Assembly (NCBI RefSeq): GCF_001542915.1
Contig: NZ_LNNH01000046.1
Location: forward strand, 30,768 to 94,767
Direction of reading: 5' to 3'
DNA: 64,000 nt
DNA from: Peribacillus simplex
Lineage (GTDB): Bacteria > Bacillota > Bacilli > Bacillales > DSM-1321
Shown: piece after piece, positions 8,586 through 17,120 of the stretch
Layout of the letters: each line of letters starts with the position of its first letter
Position numbering within the stretch: position 1 is the stretch's first letter
Made by a program: the position numbers and the translations under genes
The notes under the pieces: generated by a model
The model's database searches: none
Told to the model about the DNA's origin: nothing
What the model saw: the letters and a program-made list of their open reading frames with translations, nothing else

Positions 8586-9341
8586 ATGCTTTCCAATCAG
8601 CAGCTAAAGGGCTTTCAACAGCAATTGCAGCAAACGAAGCAGGAGCTGAAGGAGCGATTACATGATTCGGGCGACTTCGATTTAAGAAGGAGCATGCACG
8701 ATTCGACTGGTGAATTATCCAGTTATGATAATCACCCTGGCGATCAAGGAACCGAATTATATGAACGTGAAAAGGATTTGGCGCTTACAGAGCATTATCG
8801 CGATGAAATAAGTGATATCGATCGGGCCCTAACCGCCATCGAGGCAGGGGAGTATGGTAAATGCGAGGTTTGCTCAGCCGATATTCCGCTTGAACGGTTG
8901 AATGCCATCCCTACGACAACCTTTTGTGTCGAGCATACCCCATCAAGGGAAACCTCGGACAATCGTCCGATCGAGGAAGAAGTGCTGGGGCCATCATTCG
9001 GTAAATTCGATAACGAAGAACGAAACGAATCGGTCGCATTCGATGCCGAGGATTCATGGCAGGAAGTGGCATCCTTTGGAACATCCGAAACGCCTTCCGA
9101 TTTCGCTTATCCGCCAAACGACTACGAAGATATGTACATCGATTCAGAAGAGAACATCGGGTATGTAGAGGATTATGAAAATTTCGTAGGTGTCGATATT
9201 TATGGGAAGGAAATAACGGTATACCCGAATTCCCAGTATGAAGAACTGAAGGAAGAGCTTTTTGAAGAAAATATCCAAACCTCCTTTGGGGATTTGCCTC
9301 GTTATGAGCATGATCCTTATGTGGAGGAAGATAAAGAATAA
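8586..9341 (+). CDS. yteA: YteA-like TraR/DksA-type zinc-finger protein
   Basis: Member of the YteA family of sporulation-associated DksA/TraR-like proteins. The N-terminal half is a coiled coil (QQLQQTKQELKERL) followed by the motif YDNHPGDQGTELYEREKDLAL typical of this group, then the zinc-finger region GKCEVCSADIPLERL with two Cys and a later Cys (TTTFCVEH). The acidic C-terminal half has no assigned role. The start at 8586 is preferred to 8577 because GAAAGG at 8571-8576 overlaps the first ATG; the second gives MLSNQQL, the usual family start. A terminator follows. Confidence 0.82.
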   Translation: MLSNQQLKGFQQQLQQTKQELKERLHDSGDFDLRRSMHDSTGELSSYDNHPGDQGTELYEREKDLALTEHYRDEISDIDRALTAIEAGEYGKCEVCSADIPLERLNAIPTTTFCVEHTPSRETSDNRPIEEEVLGPSFGKFDNEERNESVAFDAEDSWQEVASFGTSETPSDFAYPPNDYEDMYIDSEENIGYVEDYENFVGVDIYGKEITVYPNSQYEELKEELFEENIQTSFGDLPRYEHDPYVEEDKE

Positions 9342-9346
9342 ATGGC

Positions 9347-9379
9347 AAAAGGAGAGCGACTGCGATGTGCTCTCCTTTT
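9347..9379 (+). terminator. Terminator of yteA-like gene
   Basis: AAAAGGAGAGC pairs with GCTCTCCTTTT across an 11-base loop. Confidence 0.75.
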
Positions 9380-9394
9380 AACATTTGAAAAACG

Positions 9395-9432
9395 AAAAGG
9401 GTTTCCCAATGAGATCATTCGGAAACCCTTTT
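9395..9432 (-). terminator. Terminator of patB
   Basis: AAAAGGGTTTCC and its exact complement are separated by 14 bases; on the minus strand T-rich DNA follows. It lies 20 bases after the patB stop. Confidence 0.75.
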
Positions 9433-9452
9433 GTAACACCTATCGAGACCAT

Positions 9453-10628
9453 TTATGAAAAAGCTCGTTTTAACCGCTTTAGCCCTTCCAGGAGTGTAGC
9501 GCGTGAACAACCGATGTTCATTCGGACGAAGCCTTCCCCGCCTGGGCCATATTTGGACCCTGGCTCCAATGCAAGCTTCCCGTGATGGATCAGCCGTTCC
9601 TTGATTTCCTCATCGGACAGACCAAGGTCACGGCAGTCTATCCATAATAGGTACGAAGCATCAGGATGCATCACATGCAGTGCAGGAAGTTCTTCAGCCA
9701 TGAATTTCTCTGCCAGCTTAATATTTTCCTCGATGTAGTCCATCATTTCCGTCAGCCATTCCAAGCCTTCCCGGTAGGCGGCTTCCATGGCTGTCAAGGC
9801 CAAGATGTTGAGGCCGTGGAAAGCTAATTTCATTTGAACCTTCTGCAATTGCTGCTGCAATTTCTTGTTGCTGGTGATCAGGAATGAAGCCTGCATGCCG
9901 GCAATGTTGAATGTTTTGCTTGGGGCCATCAGCGTCACGGTCATCGCCGCTAATTCTTTTGAAAGCGAGGCAATCGGGTAATGTGTCGATCCCTTGTGGA
10001 ACAAGTCAGCATGAATTTCATCACTGACTATGATGACATCGTACTTTTGACAAAGTTCCCCGATTCGCAGCAGTTCGTCCTTTGTCCAGACACGTCCGCC
10101 CGGGTTATGAGGGCTGCAAAAAAGGAATACCTTCACTCCGTTTTTCAGCTTGTCTTCAAAATCGGTGAAATCGATCGTAAAGCGGCCTTCCTCAAGGCTA
10201 AGGGGACTGTTGACCACTTCCCGGTCGTTGCTTTTGATCATATCAAAAAATGGTGTATACACAGGTGATTGAAGCAATATTTTATCACCGGGATTTGTAA
10301 AGGCTTGGATCGTCGTGCTGATGGCCGAAACGATACCGGAACTGAAAGAGATCCACTCTTTTTCGACTTTCCAGGAATGGCGATCTTTCAGCCAGTTTTG
10401 AATTGCGGTGAAAACTGTATCCGAAGGGGCGGTATAACCTAAAATGGGATGTTTCAAGCGCTCGAACAACGCTTTTTGAATGCCTTCGGGAGCCGGGAAA
10501 TCCATATCGGCTATCCACATTGGCAGTACATCCTCGCTTCCAAACAATGTTTTAAGCGAGCTTTTATCCCATTTCACGGATCCCGTATTCTCCCTTTCAT
10601 AATGTTCTTCAAAAATTGATTTATTCAA
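9453..10628 (-). CDS. patB: PatB/MalY-type PLP-dependent C-S lyase
   Basis: PLP enzyme of the cystathionine beta-lyase / PatB group, cleaving C-S bonds of cystathionine or related cysteine conjugates. Fold-type I features are clear: PMWIADMDF near the N-terminus, SPHNPGGRVW, VSDEIHADL and the Schiff-base lysine in APSKTFNIAG (Lys near 238), then EPGSKYGPGGEGFVRMNIG near the C-terminus. I place the start at the TTG at 10628, with GGTGG eight bases upstream and the N-terminus aligning with B. subtilis PatB; a GTG at 10640 would add four residues. It sits beside yugE as in B. subtilis, but on the opposite strand. Confidence 0.9.
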   Translation of the reverse strand: MNKSIFEEHYERENTGSVKWDKSSLKTLFGSEDVLPMWIADMDFPAPEGIQKALFERLKHPILGYTAPSDTVFTAIQNWLKDRHSWKVEKEWISFSSGIVSAISTTIQAFTNPGDKILLQSPVYTPFFDMIKSNDREVVNSPLSLEEGRFTIDFTDFEDKLKNGVKVFLFCSPHNPGGRVWTKDELLRIGELCQKYDVIIVSDEIHADLFHKGSTHYPIASLSKELAAMTVTLMAPSKTFNIAGMQASFLITSNKKLQQQLQKVQMKLAFHGLNILALTAMEAAYREGLEWLTEMMDYIEENIKLAEKFMAEELPALHVMHPDASYLLWIDCRDLGLSDEEIKERLIHHGKLALEPGSKYGPGGEGFVRMNIGCSRATLLEGLKRLKRAFS

Positions 10629-10730
10629 AATATCCACCACCGAAAAATTTTTTGTCGTTTTCGCTAAGAAGCAGTCAGTATGATACTATGATATCATGTT
10701 CTTTGAATTTATCGAGCAGGTGATGATTAT

Positions 10731-10991
10731 ATGGATACACAGCAAATGAATATCGCGTTGGTGGCCGTTTTACAAGAGTGGGACCCTTTCCGGATCGGAG
10801 GGGACTTATATGAGCCGGAAATTGCCGATACAGTCGTAGCCATCCGGGATATCGATAGCCCGCGGGAGCTCGCGGAAAAAATACAATCCATTTACGAGTT
10901 CGCTTTCGATGAATCCATCGATTTCGACAAATGCCTCGAAGTTGCACAGAAGCTGCTCATCATAAAAAATGATGCCAGCTGTTCCTTATAA
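10731..10991 (+). CDS. yugE: YugE-like DUF1871 protein
   Basis: 86-residue acidic cytosolic protein of the DUF1871 family, the same length as B. subtilis YugE. Conserved residues include the aromatic/acidic stretch LQEWDPF and AIRDIDSPRELAEKIQ. It has no known biochemical role. It lies between patB and yugF as in B. subtilis, and the following hairpin ends its transcript. Confidence 0.85.
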   Translation: MDTQQMNIALVAVLQEWDPFRIGGDLYEPEIADTVVAIRDIDSPRELAEKIQSIYEFAFDESIDFDKCLEVAQKLLIIKNDASCSL

Positions 10992-10996
10992 AGGTC

Positions 10997-11033
10997 AAAA
11001 AAGGTGTCCCCAAATGCAGGGACGCTTTTTTTT
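10997..11033 (+). terminator. Terminator of yugE
   Basis: AAAGGTGTCCC pairs with GGGACGCTTT, followed by eight T. Confidence 0.8.
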
Positions 11034-11048
11034 ATTGATTTTGCCCCA

Positions 11049-11918
11049 TTACTCGTGAGCATGTTCCTTAGGTCCAAAGTCAAGGGCGGCTGTTCCGAGG
11101 AATTGTTTGATTAATTGGTAGATTTCCGCAGGCTTTTCCTCGGGAAGCAAATGGCCGGTATCTTCAAGCACAACTAGTTCGGAATTGGGCAGATCGCCAT
11201 GAAGCCTTTGGCCGATTTCCAGCGGCACGACGCGGTCATGTCTTCCCCATACCAGCAGGCAGGGTGTCAGAATATCGCGAAGTTCATCCTTCAGCAAATC
11301 TACTTCCTTATCCCGGAGCATCCTCCCCAGGGCACGGAATATATCATGCTTTTCCATGAATGGCCTTATATATCCTTGGCGCATTTCATCATCGATCAGG
11401 GCAGGGTCATGGACAACATTTTTCAAGTTCTTTTCGATGCCAGATCGCTGTAGATACCCCTTTATCCCGAATGAAAAGAAAGGCAGGTAGCTGACCAGCT
11501 TCATCTTTTCCGAATAGCTTGGCTGATAGCCTGATCCGGCAAGGAGAATCGCGTGTTCAACCAAATCAGGATGCGATTGGATGAGTTGCAGGGAAACCTG
11601 CCCACCCATGGAATGGCCGATGATGCTGAATTTGCCGATGTTTTTCCCCGCTAAAAAGCGGACAACGGATTTGGCGATGTTGCGGAATGAATACGTATAT
11701 CGATAATCTTTTCCGCTTTGTCCGAATGGAGGAAGGTCCAATGAGATCACGTTGAATTCCTTGATTAAGTGGGGCACCAACTTACGGAAGCTGAAGCTGG
11801 ATGACAAGAAGCCGTGAAGCAGTACAAGGGTGGGAAGGGAGTCATCCATTCGGTCATATTCGAAATAGATATCTATATTATCCACCCGTTCCCTGCCGAT
11901 GATTGTTTGACGTTCCAT
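11049..11918 (-). CDS. yugF: Alpha/beta hydrolase, YugF-like
   Basis: Serine hydrolase of the alpha/beta fold, substrate unknown. LVLLHGFLSSSFSF gives the oxyanion-hole HG, GHSMGG the nucleophile elbow (Ser103), WGRHDRVVP the acid and DTGHLLPEE the base, so the triad is complete. Length (289) and neighbours match B. subtilis YugF (putative hydrolase). It faces away from alaR across about 300 bases. It converges on yugE. Confidence 0.88.
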   Translation of the reverse strand: MERQTIIGRERVDNIDIYFEYDRMDDSLPTLVLLHGFLSSSFSFRKLVPHLIKEFNVISLDLPPFGQSGKDYRYTYSFRNIAKSVVRFLAGKNIGKFSIIGHSMGGQVSLQLIQSHPDLVEHAILLAGSGYQPSYSEKMKLVSYLPFFSFGIKGYLQRSGIEKNLKNVVHDPALIDDEMRQGYIRPFMEKHDIFRALGRMLRDKEVDLLKDELRDILTPCLLVWGRHDRVVPLEIGQRLHGDLPNSELVVLEDTGHLLPEEKPAEIYQLIKQFLGTAALDFGPKEHAHE

Positions 11919-12218
11919 ATTGGTCCTCTTTCCTCGTCATTGGTCAGCGGATAAAATGCCATAATCACCAAATATAGGGATGGTCCTGCTGTTGCATAAC
12001 AGTAAATGTAATAATCCCCAGTAAAAATGACAAATGCTATAACAGCTCGCCAATCAATTTTGATATAATAGTGTAAGTTTATCCTGACAGAATAGGACTT
12101 ATTAATTTTTATTGTCATATAGGATTCCGAAAAAGTCTAATGAGATCATTCGTGAGCCGATCTGCCAGCCAAAAACCATCACATCTACATTAGTGAATTC
12201 CAAAAGGGGGGTTTTCCA
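11919..12218. other. Divergent intergenic region yugF/alaR
   Basis: About 300 AT-rich bases holding the promoters of both genes. TATAAT is present near 12064, but I cannot pair it with a convincing -35 box. I see no riboswitch or open reading frame of note. Confidence 0.4.
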
Positions 12219-12719
12219 ATGCACTTGAATGAAGAGGAATTGGAAGTCTTGAGAATCATTGAAAATAACAGCCGGATCGACCTGAATGATTTGGCTAAAA
12301 TGACCGATTTATCAGAAGCGGACATTGAAATTACATTGAAAAAATTAGAAGATATGCGTGTCATCGTCCGTTATTTAACGGTCATCAATTGGGCTAAGGT
12401 GGATGAATACCACGGTGTCACGGCGATGATTGATGTGAAGGTTACACCAAAACGCGGCGTCGGTTTCGATGAGGTCGCAAAACGGATTTACAAATTCAAA
12501 GAAGTGCAATCTGTGTATTTAATGTCAGGCGCCTATGATCTTTCAGTCATTGTCGAGGGACGCTCGATGAATGAAGTGGCTAGCTTCGTTTCCGAAAAAC
12601 TTTCGACGCTTGATTCCGTCATTTCGACGACGACGCACTTCATCATGAAAAAATACAAGCATGATGGCACCATTTTCGATCAAACTGAAGAAGATAAGCG
12701 GATCGTGGTGTCACCATGA
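12219..12719 (+). CDS. alaR: Lrp/AsnC-type regulator AlaR
   Basis: Transcription factor that in B. subtilis activates the alanine transaminase gene beside it. 166 residues: an N-terminal winged helix-turn-helix (IDLNDLAKMTDLSEADIEITLKKL) and a C-terminal RAM/ligand-binding domain (GVTAMIDVKVTPKRG, VYLMSGAYDLSVIVEG). AAAAGGGGGG lies about 9 bases before the ATG. Its stop overlaps the alaT start by four bases (ATGA), so the two are translationally coupled. Confidence 0.92.
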   Translation: MHLNEEELEVLRIIENNSRIDLNDLAKMTDLSEADIEITLKKLEDMRVIVRYLTVINWAKVDEYHGVTAMIDVKVTPKRGVGFDEVAKRIYKFKEVQSVYLMSGAYDLSVIVEGRSMNEVASFVSEKLSTLDSVISTTTHFIMKKYKHDGTIFDQTEEDKRIVVSP

Positions 12720-13885
12720 TCAAAACGAGTTATGTTTCAAGAACGATAGCAGAGCTTAGACCATCAGGCATCCGCCGCTTTTTCGACCTGGCAGCCAATT
12801 TGGAGGGGGTCATCTCCCTTGGCGTGGGTGAACCTGATTTCGTTACATCGTGGGCAGTAAGGGAGGCGGCGATCAATTCCCTGGAGGAAGGATTTACCTC
12901 TTATACGGCCAATGCCGGTTTATATGAGTTGAGGTCGGAAATCAGTCGATATATGGAAAAGCAGTTCCATGTATCTTACAGGCCAGAGGACCAAATCATC
13001 GTCACGGTTGGTGCAAGCCAAGCGCTGGACATTACTTTGAGGACCATCTTGAATCCTGGTGAAGAAGTCATCGTTGTCGAACCGTGCTTCGTTGCATATG
13101 CACCTTTGGTTACGATGGCGGGAGGGGTCCCGGTCACGGTCCAAACCTCAAGGGACGATGATTTCAAGTTGACTCCCGAGCAACTCGAAGCGGCGATTAC
13201 GCCAAAGACGAAGGCCGTTTTAATCTGTTCCCCAAATAATCCAACCGGTACCCAGCTTGGGCATGAAGAATTGGTGATGCTTGCTGAGATCGTCAAAAAG
13301 CACGACTTGCTGGTCATTTCCGATGAAATCTATGCCGAGCTTGCCTACGATGAGCAGTTCACTTCATTTGCCGCCATTGATGGCATGCTGGAGAGGACGA
13401 TAGTCATCAATGGATTTTCGAAAGGGTTTGCGATGACAGGATGGCGGCTTGGTTTCGTTTGTGCGCCCAAGGAAATTTCCGAAGCGATGCTCAAGCTTCA
13501 CCAATATGCGATGATGTGTGCGCCGACGATGGCGCAGCATGCTGCATTGGAAGCCTTGAAGCATGGAATGCAGGACGTAGAGGATATGCGTCGCAGCTAT
13601 CGGAGAAGAAGGAATTATATCGTCAAATCATTTAACGAAATAGGGCTTGACTGCCATAATCCCGGCGGGGCGTTCTATGCCTTTCCCTCCATCGAGAAGA
13701 CCGGGATGACTTCAATGGAATTTGCCGAAAAACTATTGACCGAGGAACTTGTTGCGGTCGTTCCGGGAGATGTGTTCGGCAAAAGCGGAGAAGGTCATAT
13801 CCGTTGTTCCTATGCATCCTCCATGGAGCAACTTCAGGAAGCGCTGAAGAGAATGGAACGTTTCATGGCCAACCATTGTAAATAA
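12716..13885 (+). CDS. alaT: Alanine transaminase AlaT (class I/II aminotransferase)
   Basis: PLP-dependent aminotransferase; B. subtilis AlaT makes alanine from pyruvate and glutamate. 389 residues with NPGEEVIVVEP, CSPNNPTGT, ISDEIYAEL and the catalytic lysine in NGFSKGFAMTGWRLG (Lys236), plus C-terminal FGKSGEGHIRCSYA with the substrate-carboxylate Arg. It overlaps alaR by four bases and is followed directly by a strong terminator, defining a two-gene operon. Confidence 0.92.
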   Translation: MIKTSYVSRTIAELRPSGIRRFFDLAANLEGVISLGVGEPDFVTSWAVREAAINSLEEGFTSYTANAGLYELRSEISRYMEKQFHVSYRPEDQIIVTVGASQALDITLRTILNPGEEVIVVEPCFVAYAPLVTMAGGVPVTVQTSRDDDFKLTPEQLEAAITPKTKAVLICSPNNPTGTQLGHEELVMLAEIVKKHDLLVISDEIYAELAYDEQFTSFAAIDGMLERTIVINGFSKGFAMTGWRLGFVCAPKEISEAMLKLHQYAMMCAPTMAQHAALEALKHGMQDVEDMRRSYRRRRNYIVKSFNEIGLDCHNPGGAFYAFPSIEKTGMTSMEFAEKLLTEELVAVVPGDVFGKSGEGHIRCSYASSMEQLQEALKRMERFMANHCK

Positions 13886-13894
13886 GCAAAAAAA

Positions 13895-13929
13895 TAGGGA
13901 TCCGGCCATTATGCAGCCGGATCCCTTTC
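13895..13929 (+). terminator. Terminator of alaR-alaT
   Basis: Perfect AGGGATCCGGC / GCCGGATCCCT stem with 9-base loop followed by TTTCC. Confidence 0.8.
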
Positions 13930-14042
13930 CATAGGGGGAATTAGAAAAAAGAGTTAATCTAATGGATTAACATAGAAAGTGTTAATCATAGTATATCCAG
14001 CCTGTTGATAAAAAATACACATACCATGACCATTTTTTTGAA

Positions 14043-14396
14043 TTAAGCTTGTGTATTATATAAAGTATGCATAACATTCAGAATTTGTTCTTCACTGAAA
14101 TCCTTGGCCGCCCTTAAGATGAGTTCAGCCTTTTTGGTGCCGATTTCTTCAATTAGTTTTTTGATGTCGTCGTCCATGCCAACTGCATTCCCGGTAGGGG
14201 CATCCTTCAAAAATTCCGAAGCAGGAATATCAAGAACGGTGGAAAGACGTAAAATGGTTTGTGTATCAGGGACCGATTCCCCTGATTCATACTTTTCGAT
14301 TTTTTTGGTGCCGATTCTTAATTTCAAAGCCAGTTCCTGCTGCGTGAGGTTATGGTCTTCTCGATATTGCCGAATATTCTTCGCGACATTTGACAT
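14043..14396 (-). CDS. XRE-family HTH regulator
   Basis: 117-residue DNA-binding protein. The N-terminal HTH_3 domain is complete (YREDHNLTQQELALKLRIGTKKIEKYE, residues ~11-38). The C-terminal part is a short acidic helical region (DDIKKLIEEIGTKKAELILRAAKDFSEEQI) likely used for dimerisation. Its target is unknown; the nearest candidate is the divergent yugI promoter region or its own. It lies between alaT and yugI. Confidence 0.88.
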   Translation of the reverse strand: MSNVAKNIRQYREDHNLTQQELALKLRIGTKKIEKYESGESVPDTQTILRLSTVLDIPASEFLKDAPTGNAVGMDDDIKKLIEEIGTKKAELILRAAKDFSEEQILNVMHTLYNTQA

Positions 14397-14827
14397 AGGG
14401 TAGGCACTCCTTTTTATGGAAAAAATTTAGTTAATGTCATTATTTTACCATATTATAACTTAAGAATAGGAAACTGAATATGTAGGTTTTGTGAAAAAAA
14501 TCGCTTGCGAAACTTCGAAATGAGCATATCTTAATGAATCAGGCGGTAAAAAAATTCAGTAATGAGGATTTTATAGCTGGCAGACCCGATGTTAGAAGGC
14601 TGAAGTTTTGCCATGGAAAAGGAAATCCAGGTTATTTGCAAATTATTAGGATAAGTTATAAATAACGATTTCATCTATTTAATTATTATTTCCAAAAAAC
14701 AAACATTTTTTATGAGTAAAATCCTAAAAAGTATGGTATACTTAACTTTGATTATTTACCAAATATGTGATATAATTTTTTATTGCGTGAAAAGACGAAA
14801 AAATATATATAAAATAGGAGTGTTACC
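14397..14827. other. Gene-free region before yugI
   Basis: 430 AT-rich bases between the XRE gene and yugI. Apart from the yugI promoter near the right end I see no ORF with an SD site, no strong hairpin and no repeat. Confidence 0.4.
14748..14776 (+). promoter_or_regulatory. Sigma-A type promoter of yugI
   Basis: TTGATT (14748-14753), a 17-base spacer ending TGTGA, and TATAAT (14771-14776), about 50 bases before the yugI start. The spacing and the perfect -10 fit a housekeeping promoter. Confidence 0.75.
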
Positions 14828-15232
14828 ATGTCTGAAAAATTCGAAATTGGTGCGGTAGTTACTGGTAAAGTAACTGGTATTCAACCATACGGTGCTTTTG
14901 TTGCTTTAGATGATTCAACTCAAGGTTTAGTTCATATTTCTGAAATCACTCACGGATTCGTTAAAGATATCAACGAACATTTAAAAGTGGGCGATGAAGT
15001 GAAAGTGAAAGTTCTTTCAATCGATTCAGCTGCTGGAAAAATCGGCTTATCGATCCGTGCTACAGAAGAAGCTCCTGAGCGTACTGAAGCTCCGAAAAAA
15101 GCTCCGAAAAAACGCCAAGCATCTGTTAAAGCAACATCTCACATCGAATCTACTGAAGGATTCAACACATTGAAAGACAAACTTCAAGAGTGGATCGAAC
15201 AATCTCAACGCGAAGACCTTATCAAAAAATAA
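14828..15232 (+). CDS. yugI: S1-domain RNA-binding protein YugI (GSP13-like)
   Basis: 134-residue protein with one S1 RNA-binding domain over residues ~6-75 (IGAVVTGKVTGIQPYGAFVAL, GLVHISEI, VGDEVKVKVLSID) and a basic Lys/Pro/Ala linker followed by a short helix. B. subtilis YugI is general stress protein 13, ribosome-associated. AGGAG precedes the ATG. Codon choice in this gene is noticeably AT-rich and repetitive, as expected of a highly expressed gene. Terminator follows. Confidence 0.92.
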   Translation: MSEKFEIGAVVTGKVTGIQPYGAFVALDDSTQGLVHISEITHGFVKDINEHLKVGDEVKVKVLSIDSAAGKIGLSIRATEEAPERTEAPKKAPKKRQASVKATSHIESTEGFNTLKDKLQEWIEQSQREDLIKK

Positions 15233-15237
15233 TTTTT

Positions 15238-15275
15238 TAAAACCGGCAGATCTTTTGATCAGCCGGTTTTTTTGA
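15238..15275 (+). terminator. Terminator of yugI
   Basis: AAAACCGGC pairs with GCCGGTTTT, with an inner GATC/GATC extension, then a T run. Confidence 0.85.
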
Positions 15276-15281
15276 CTAATG

Positions 15282-15322
15282 AAATAAAGCCGGGTCAGGA
15301 TAAACCATGCCCCGGCTTATTT
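15282..15322 (-). terminator. Terminator of yuzA
   Basis: AATAAAGCCGGG pairs with CCCGGCTTATT; it lies 38 bases after the yuzA stop on the minus strand. Confidence 0.65.
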
Positions 15323-15359
15323 GTTGTACATAAAAGATGTCCAGGAACTTACCCATTCT

Positions 15360-15593
15360 TTAACGAGTCGGTTTTGTTTCTGGCTCCCTGGATATTTCAG
15401 GACTTGGTTTGAAGAGAAGACCAAGATTGACCAAGCCAGCAATTCCAACCAATCCATAAACGATACGGGCCAATGCAGCATCCTGGCCTCCGAAGATCGA
15501 TGCGACTAAATCAAATTGGAAAAACCCTATTAATCCCCAATTGATTGCACCGATTATTGTAAGAACAAGTGCCGTTCTTTGAATTCCACTCAT
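15360..15593 (-). CDS. yuzA: YuzA-like DUF378 membrane protein
   Basis: 77-residue membrane protein of the DUF378 family. Two transmembrane helices are apparent (about residues 7-28 and 41-62), joined by a short loop with FDLVASIFGG; IGAINWGLIGFF is the family hallmark. Function is unknown. AAGGAGGCTGTACA precedes the ATG. Same neighbourhood (yugI-yuzA-yugJ) as B. subtilis. Confidence 0.88.
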   Translation of the reverse strand: MSGIQRTALVLTIIGAINWGLIGFFQFDLVASIFGGQDAALARIVYGLVGIAGLVNLGLLFKPSPEISREPETKPTR

Positions 15594-15805
15594 TGTACAG
15601 CCTCCTTTTTAAAATAAGTTCGTTCTTTACTTATCATGCTTTTTCATCATGTAAATATACATCTTTACAAAAGTTCCGGACGGATTTTTTGTATTTATAT
15701 GTCACATTGGTCATAATGAAGAAAAGAAAAAACTTGCCATTGCCCGCGTGGATGTTTACAAGGCTGCAAAAAAGGTGATGTGTCATAAAAAAGGAGAGAA
15801 ATCCA

Positions 15806-16969
15806 ATGGAAAATTACACGTTTAAAAATCCCACTAAAGTAATTTTCGGGAAAGATCAGCTTGAAAGCATAAAATCCGAAATTCCGGCTTATGGAAATAA
15901 AGTTTTACTCGTATACGGATCCGGCAGCATAAAGAAAAATGGCTTATATGAAAAAGTGATCAAAGCCTTGAAAGAAATCGATGCCGAGGTGCACGAACTA
16001 TCCGGGGTTGAACCGAATCCGCGCATCTCCACCGTTCAAAAGGGTGTGGATCTTTGTAAGCAGCATCAGATCGACTTTATCCTTGCCGTTGGCGGCGGAA
16101 GCGTCATTGACGCTACAAAGGCCATTGCTGCAGGTGCTAAATATGACGGCAACCCATGGGAACTCGTCATCAAGAAGGCGCCGGTCGAGGCGGCATTGCC
16201 GTTTGGAACGGTGCTGACGTTGGCTGCAACGGGCTCCGAAGCAAATTCGGGATCCGTCATAACAAACTGGGAGACAAAAGAGAAATACGGTTGGGGCAGC
16301 CCATTGGTTTTCCCTCAATTCTCCATTTTAGATCCCGAAAACACTTTTTCGGTACCTAAAAACCAAACGGTATACGGAATGGTCGATATGATGTCACATG
16401 TGTTCGAAACATACTTCCATCCCGAAACGCATGCACCGCTTCAGGATCGTTTCTGTGAATCGCTGTTATTGACCGTGATGGAAACGGCACCTGAACTATT
16501 GAAAGATCTCGAGAATTATGAGCACAGGGCTACGATCTTGTATGCCGGGCATATTGCCCTTAATGGTTCGCTCGGAGTCGGTTACAGTGGTGATTGGGCG
16601 ACGCATAATATTGAACATGCCGTCTCGGCAGTGTATGACATCCCTCATGCCGGCGGATTGGCCATCCTGTTCCCGAATTGGATGAAACATGTACTTCATG
16701 AAAATGTCTCACGCTTCAAACAGGTTGCGATCCGGGTATTCGATGTCGATCCTGAAGGGAAAACGGATGAGGAAGCGGCACTTGAGGGAATTGACAGGCT
16801 TCGTGCATTTTGGAGCAGCTTAGGGGCGCCGACGACTCTTTCCGATTATGGAATCGATGACTCGCAGCTGGAAGTCATCGCTGATAAAGCGATGAGCAGA
16901 GGCGATTTTGGCCGATTCAAGATCCTGAACCGTGAAGATGTCCTTGCGATATTACGCGCTTCTTTATAA
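15806..16969 (+). CDS. yugJ: Iron-containing alcohol dehydrogenase YugJ
   Basis: NAD(P)H-dependent group III alcohol dehydrogenase, annotated as butanol dehydrogenase in relatives. 387 residues: N-terminal Rossmann-like domain with [14 protein letters not shown], then the helical metal domain. Metal ligands are visible as D in [15 protein letters not shown] in that motif, and two His in [28 protein letters not shown] precedes the ATG. It stands in the yug cluster between yuzA and pgi. Confidence 0.92.
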   Translation: MENYTFKNPTKVIFGKDQLESIKSEIPAYGNKVLLVYGSGSIKKNGLYEKVIKALKEIDAEVHELSGVEPNPRISTVQKGVDLCKQHQIDFILAVGGGSVIDATKAIAAGAKYDGNPWELVIKKAPVEAALPFGTVLTLAATGSEANSGSVITNWETKEKYGWGSPLVFPQFSILDPENTFSVPKNQTVYGMVDMMSHVFETYFHPETHAPLQDRFCESLLLTVMETAPELLKDLENYEHRATILYAGHIALNGSLGVGYSGDWATHNIEHAVSAVYDIPHAGGLAILFPNWMKHVLHENVSRFKQVAIRVFDVDPEGKTDEEAALEGIDRLRAFWSSLGAPTTLSDYGIDDSQLEVIADKAMSRGDFGRFKILNREDVLAILRASL

Positions 16970-16985
16970 TCAAGAAAAATATCCC

Positions 16986-17020
16986 CATTCCCACCTTTAT
17001 GAGGTGGGAATGCAATTTAT
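16986..17020 (+). terminator. Probable terminator of yugJ
   Basis: Perfect 11-bp stem CATTCCCACCT / AGGTGGGAATG with a 5-base loop; the downstream tract (CAATTTATTT) is only partly T-rich. Confidence 0.55.
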
Positions 17021-17120
17021 TTAATCGGGAAAATTCACCAATTACTTTATCCAGTTCTTGATTATCAGAAATACATCAGATAAAGTGAAAAGGAAAGTTA
17101 CAATTGGAGGAGGAATTTGA

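Noticed and set aside
12000-12118. Minus-strand ORF before alaR
   Set aside because: AT-rich, no SD, and lies in the divergent promoter region.
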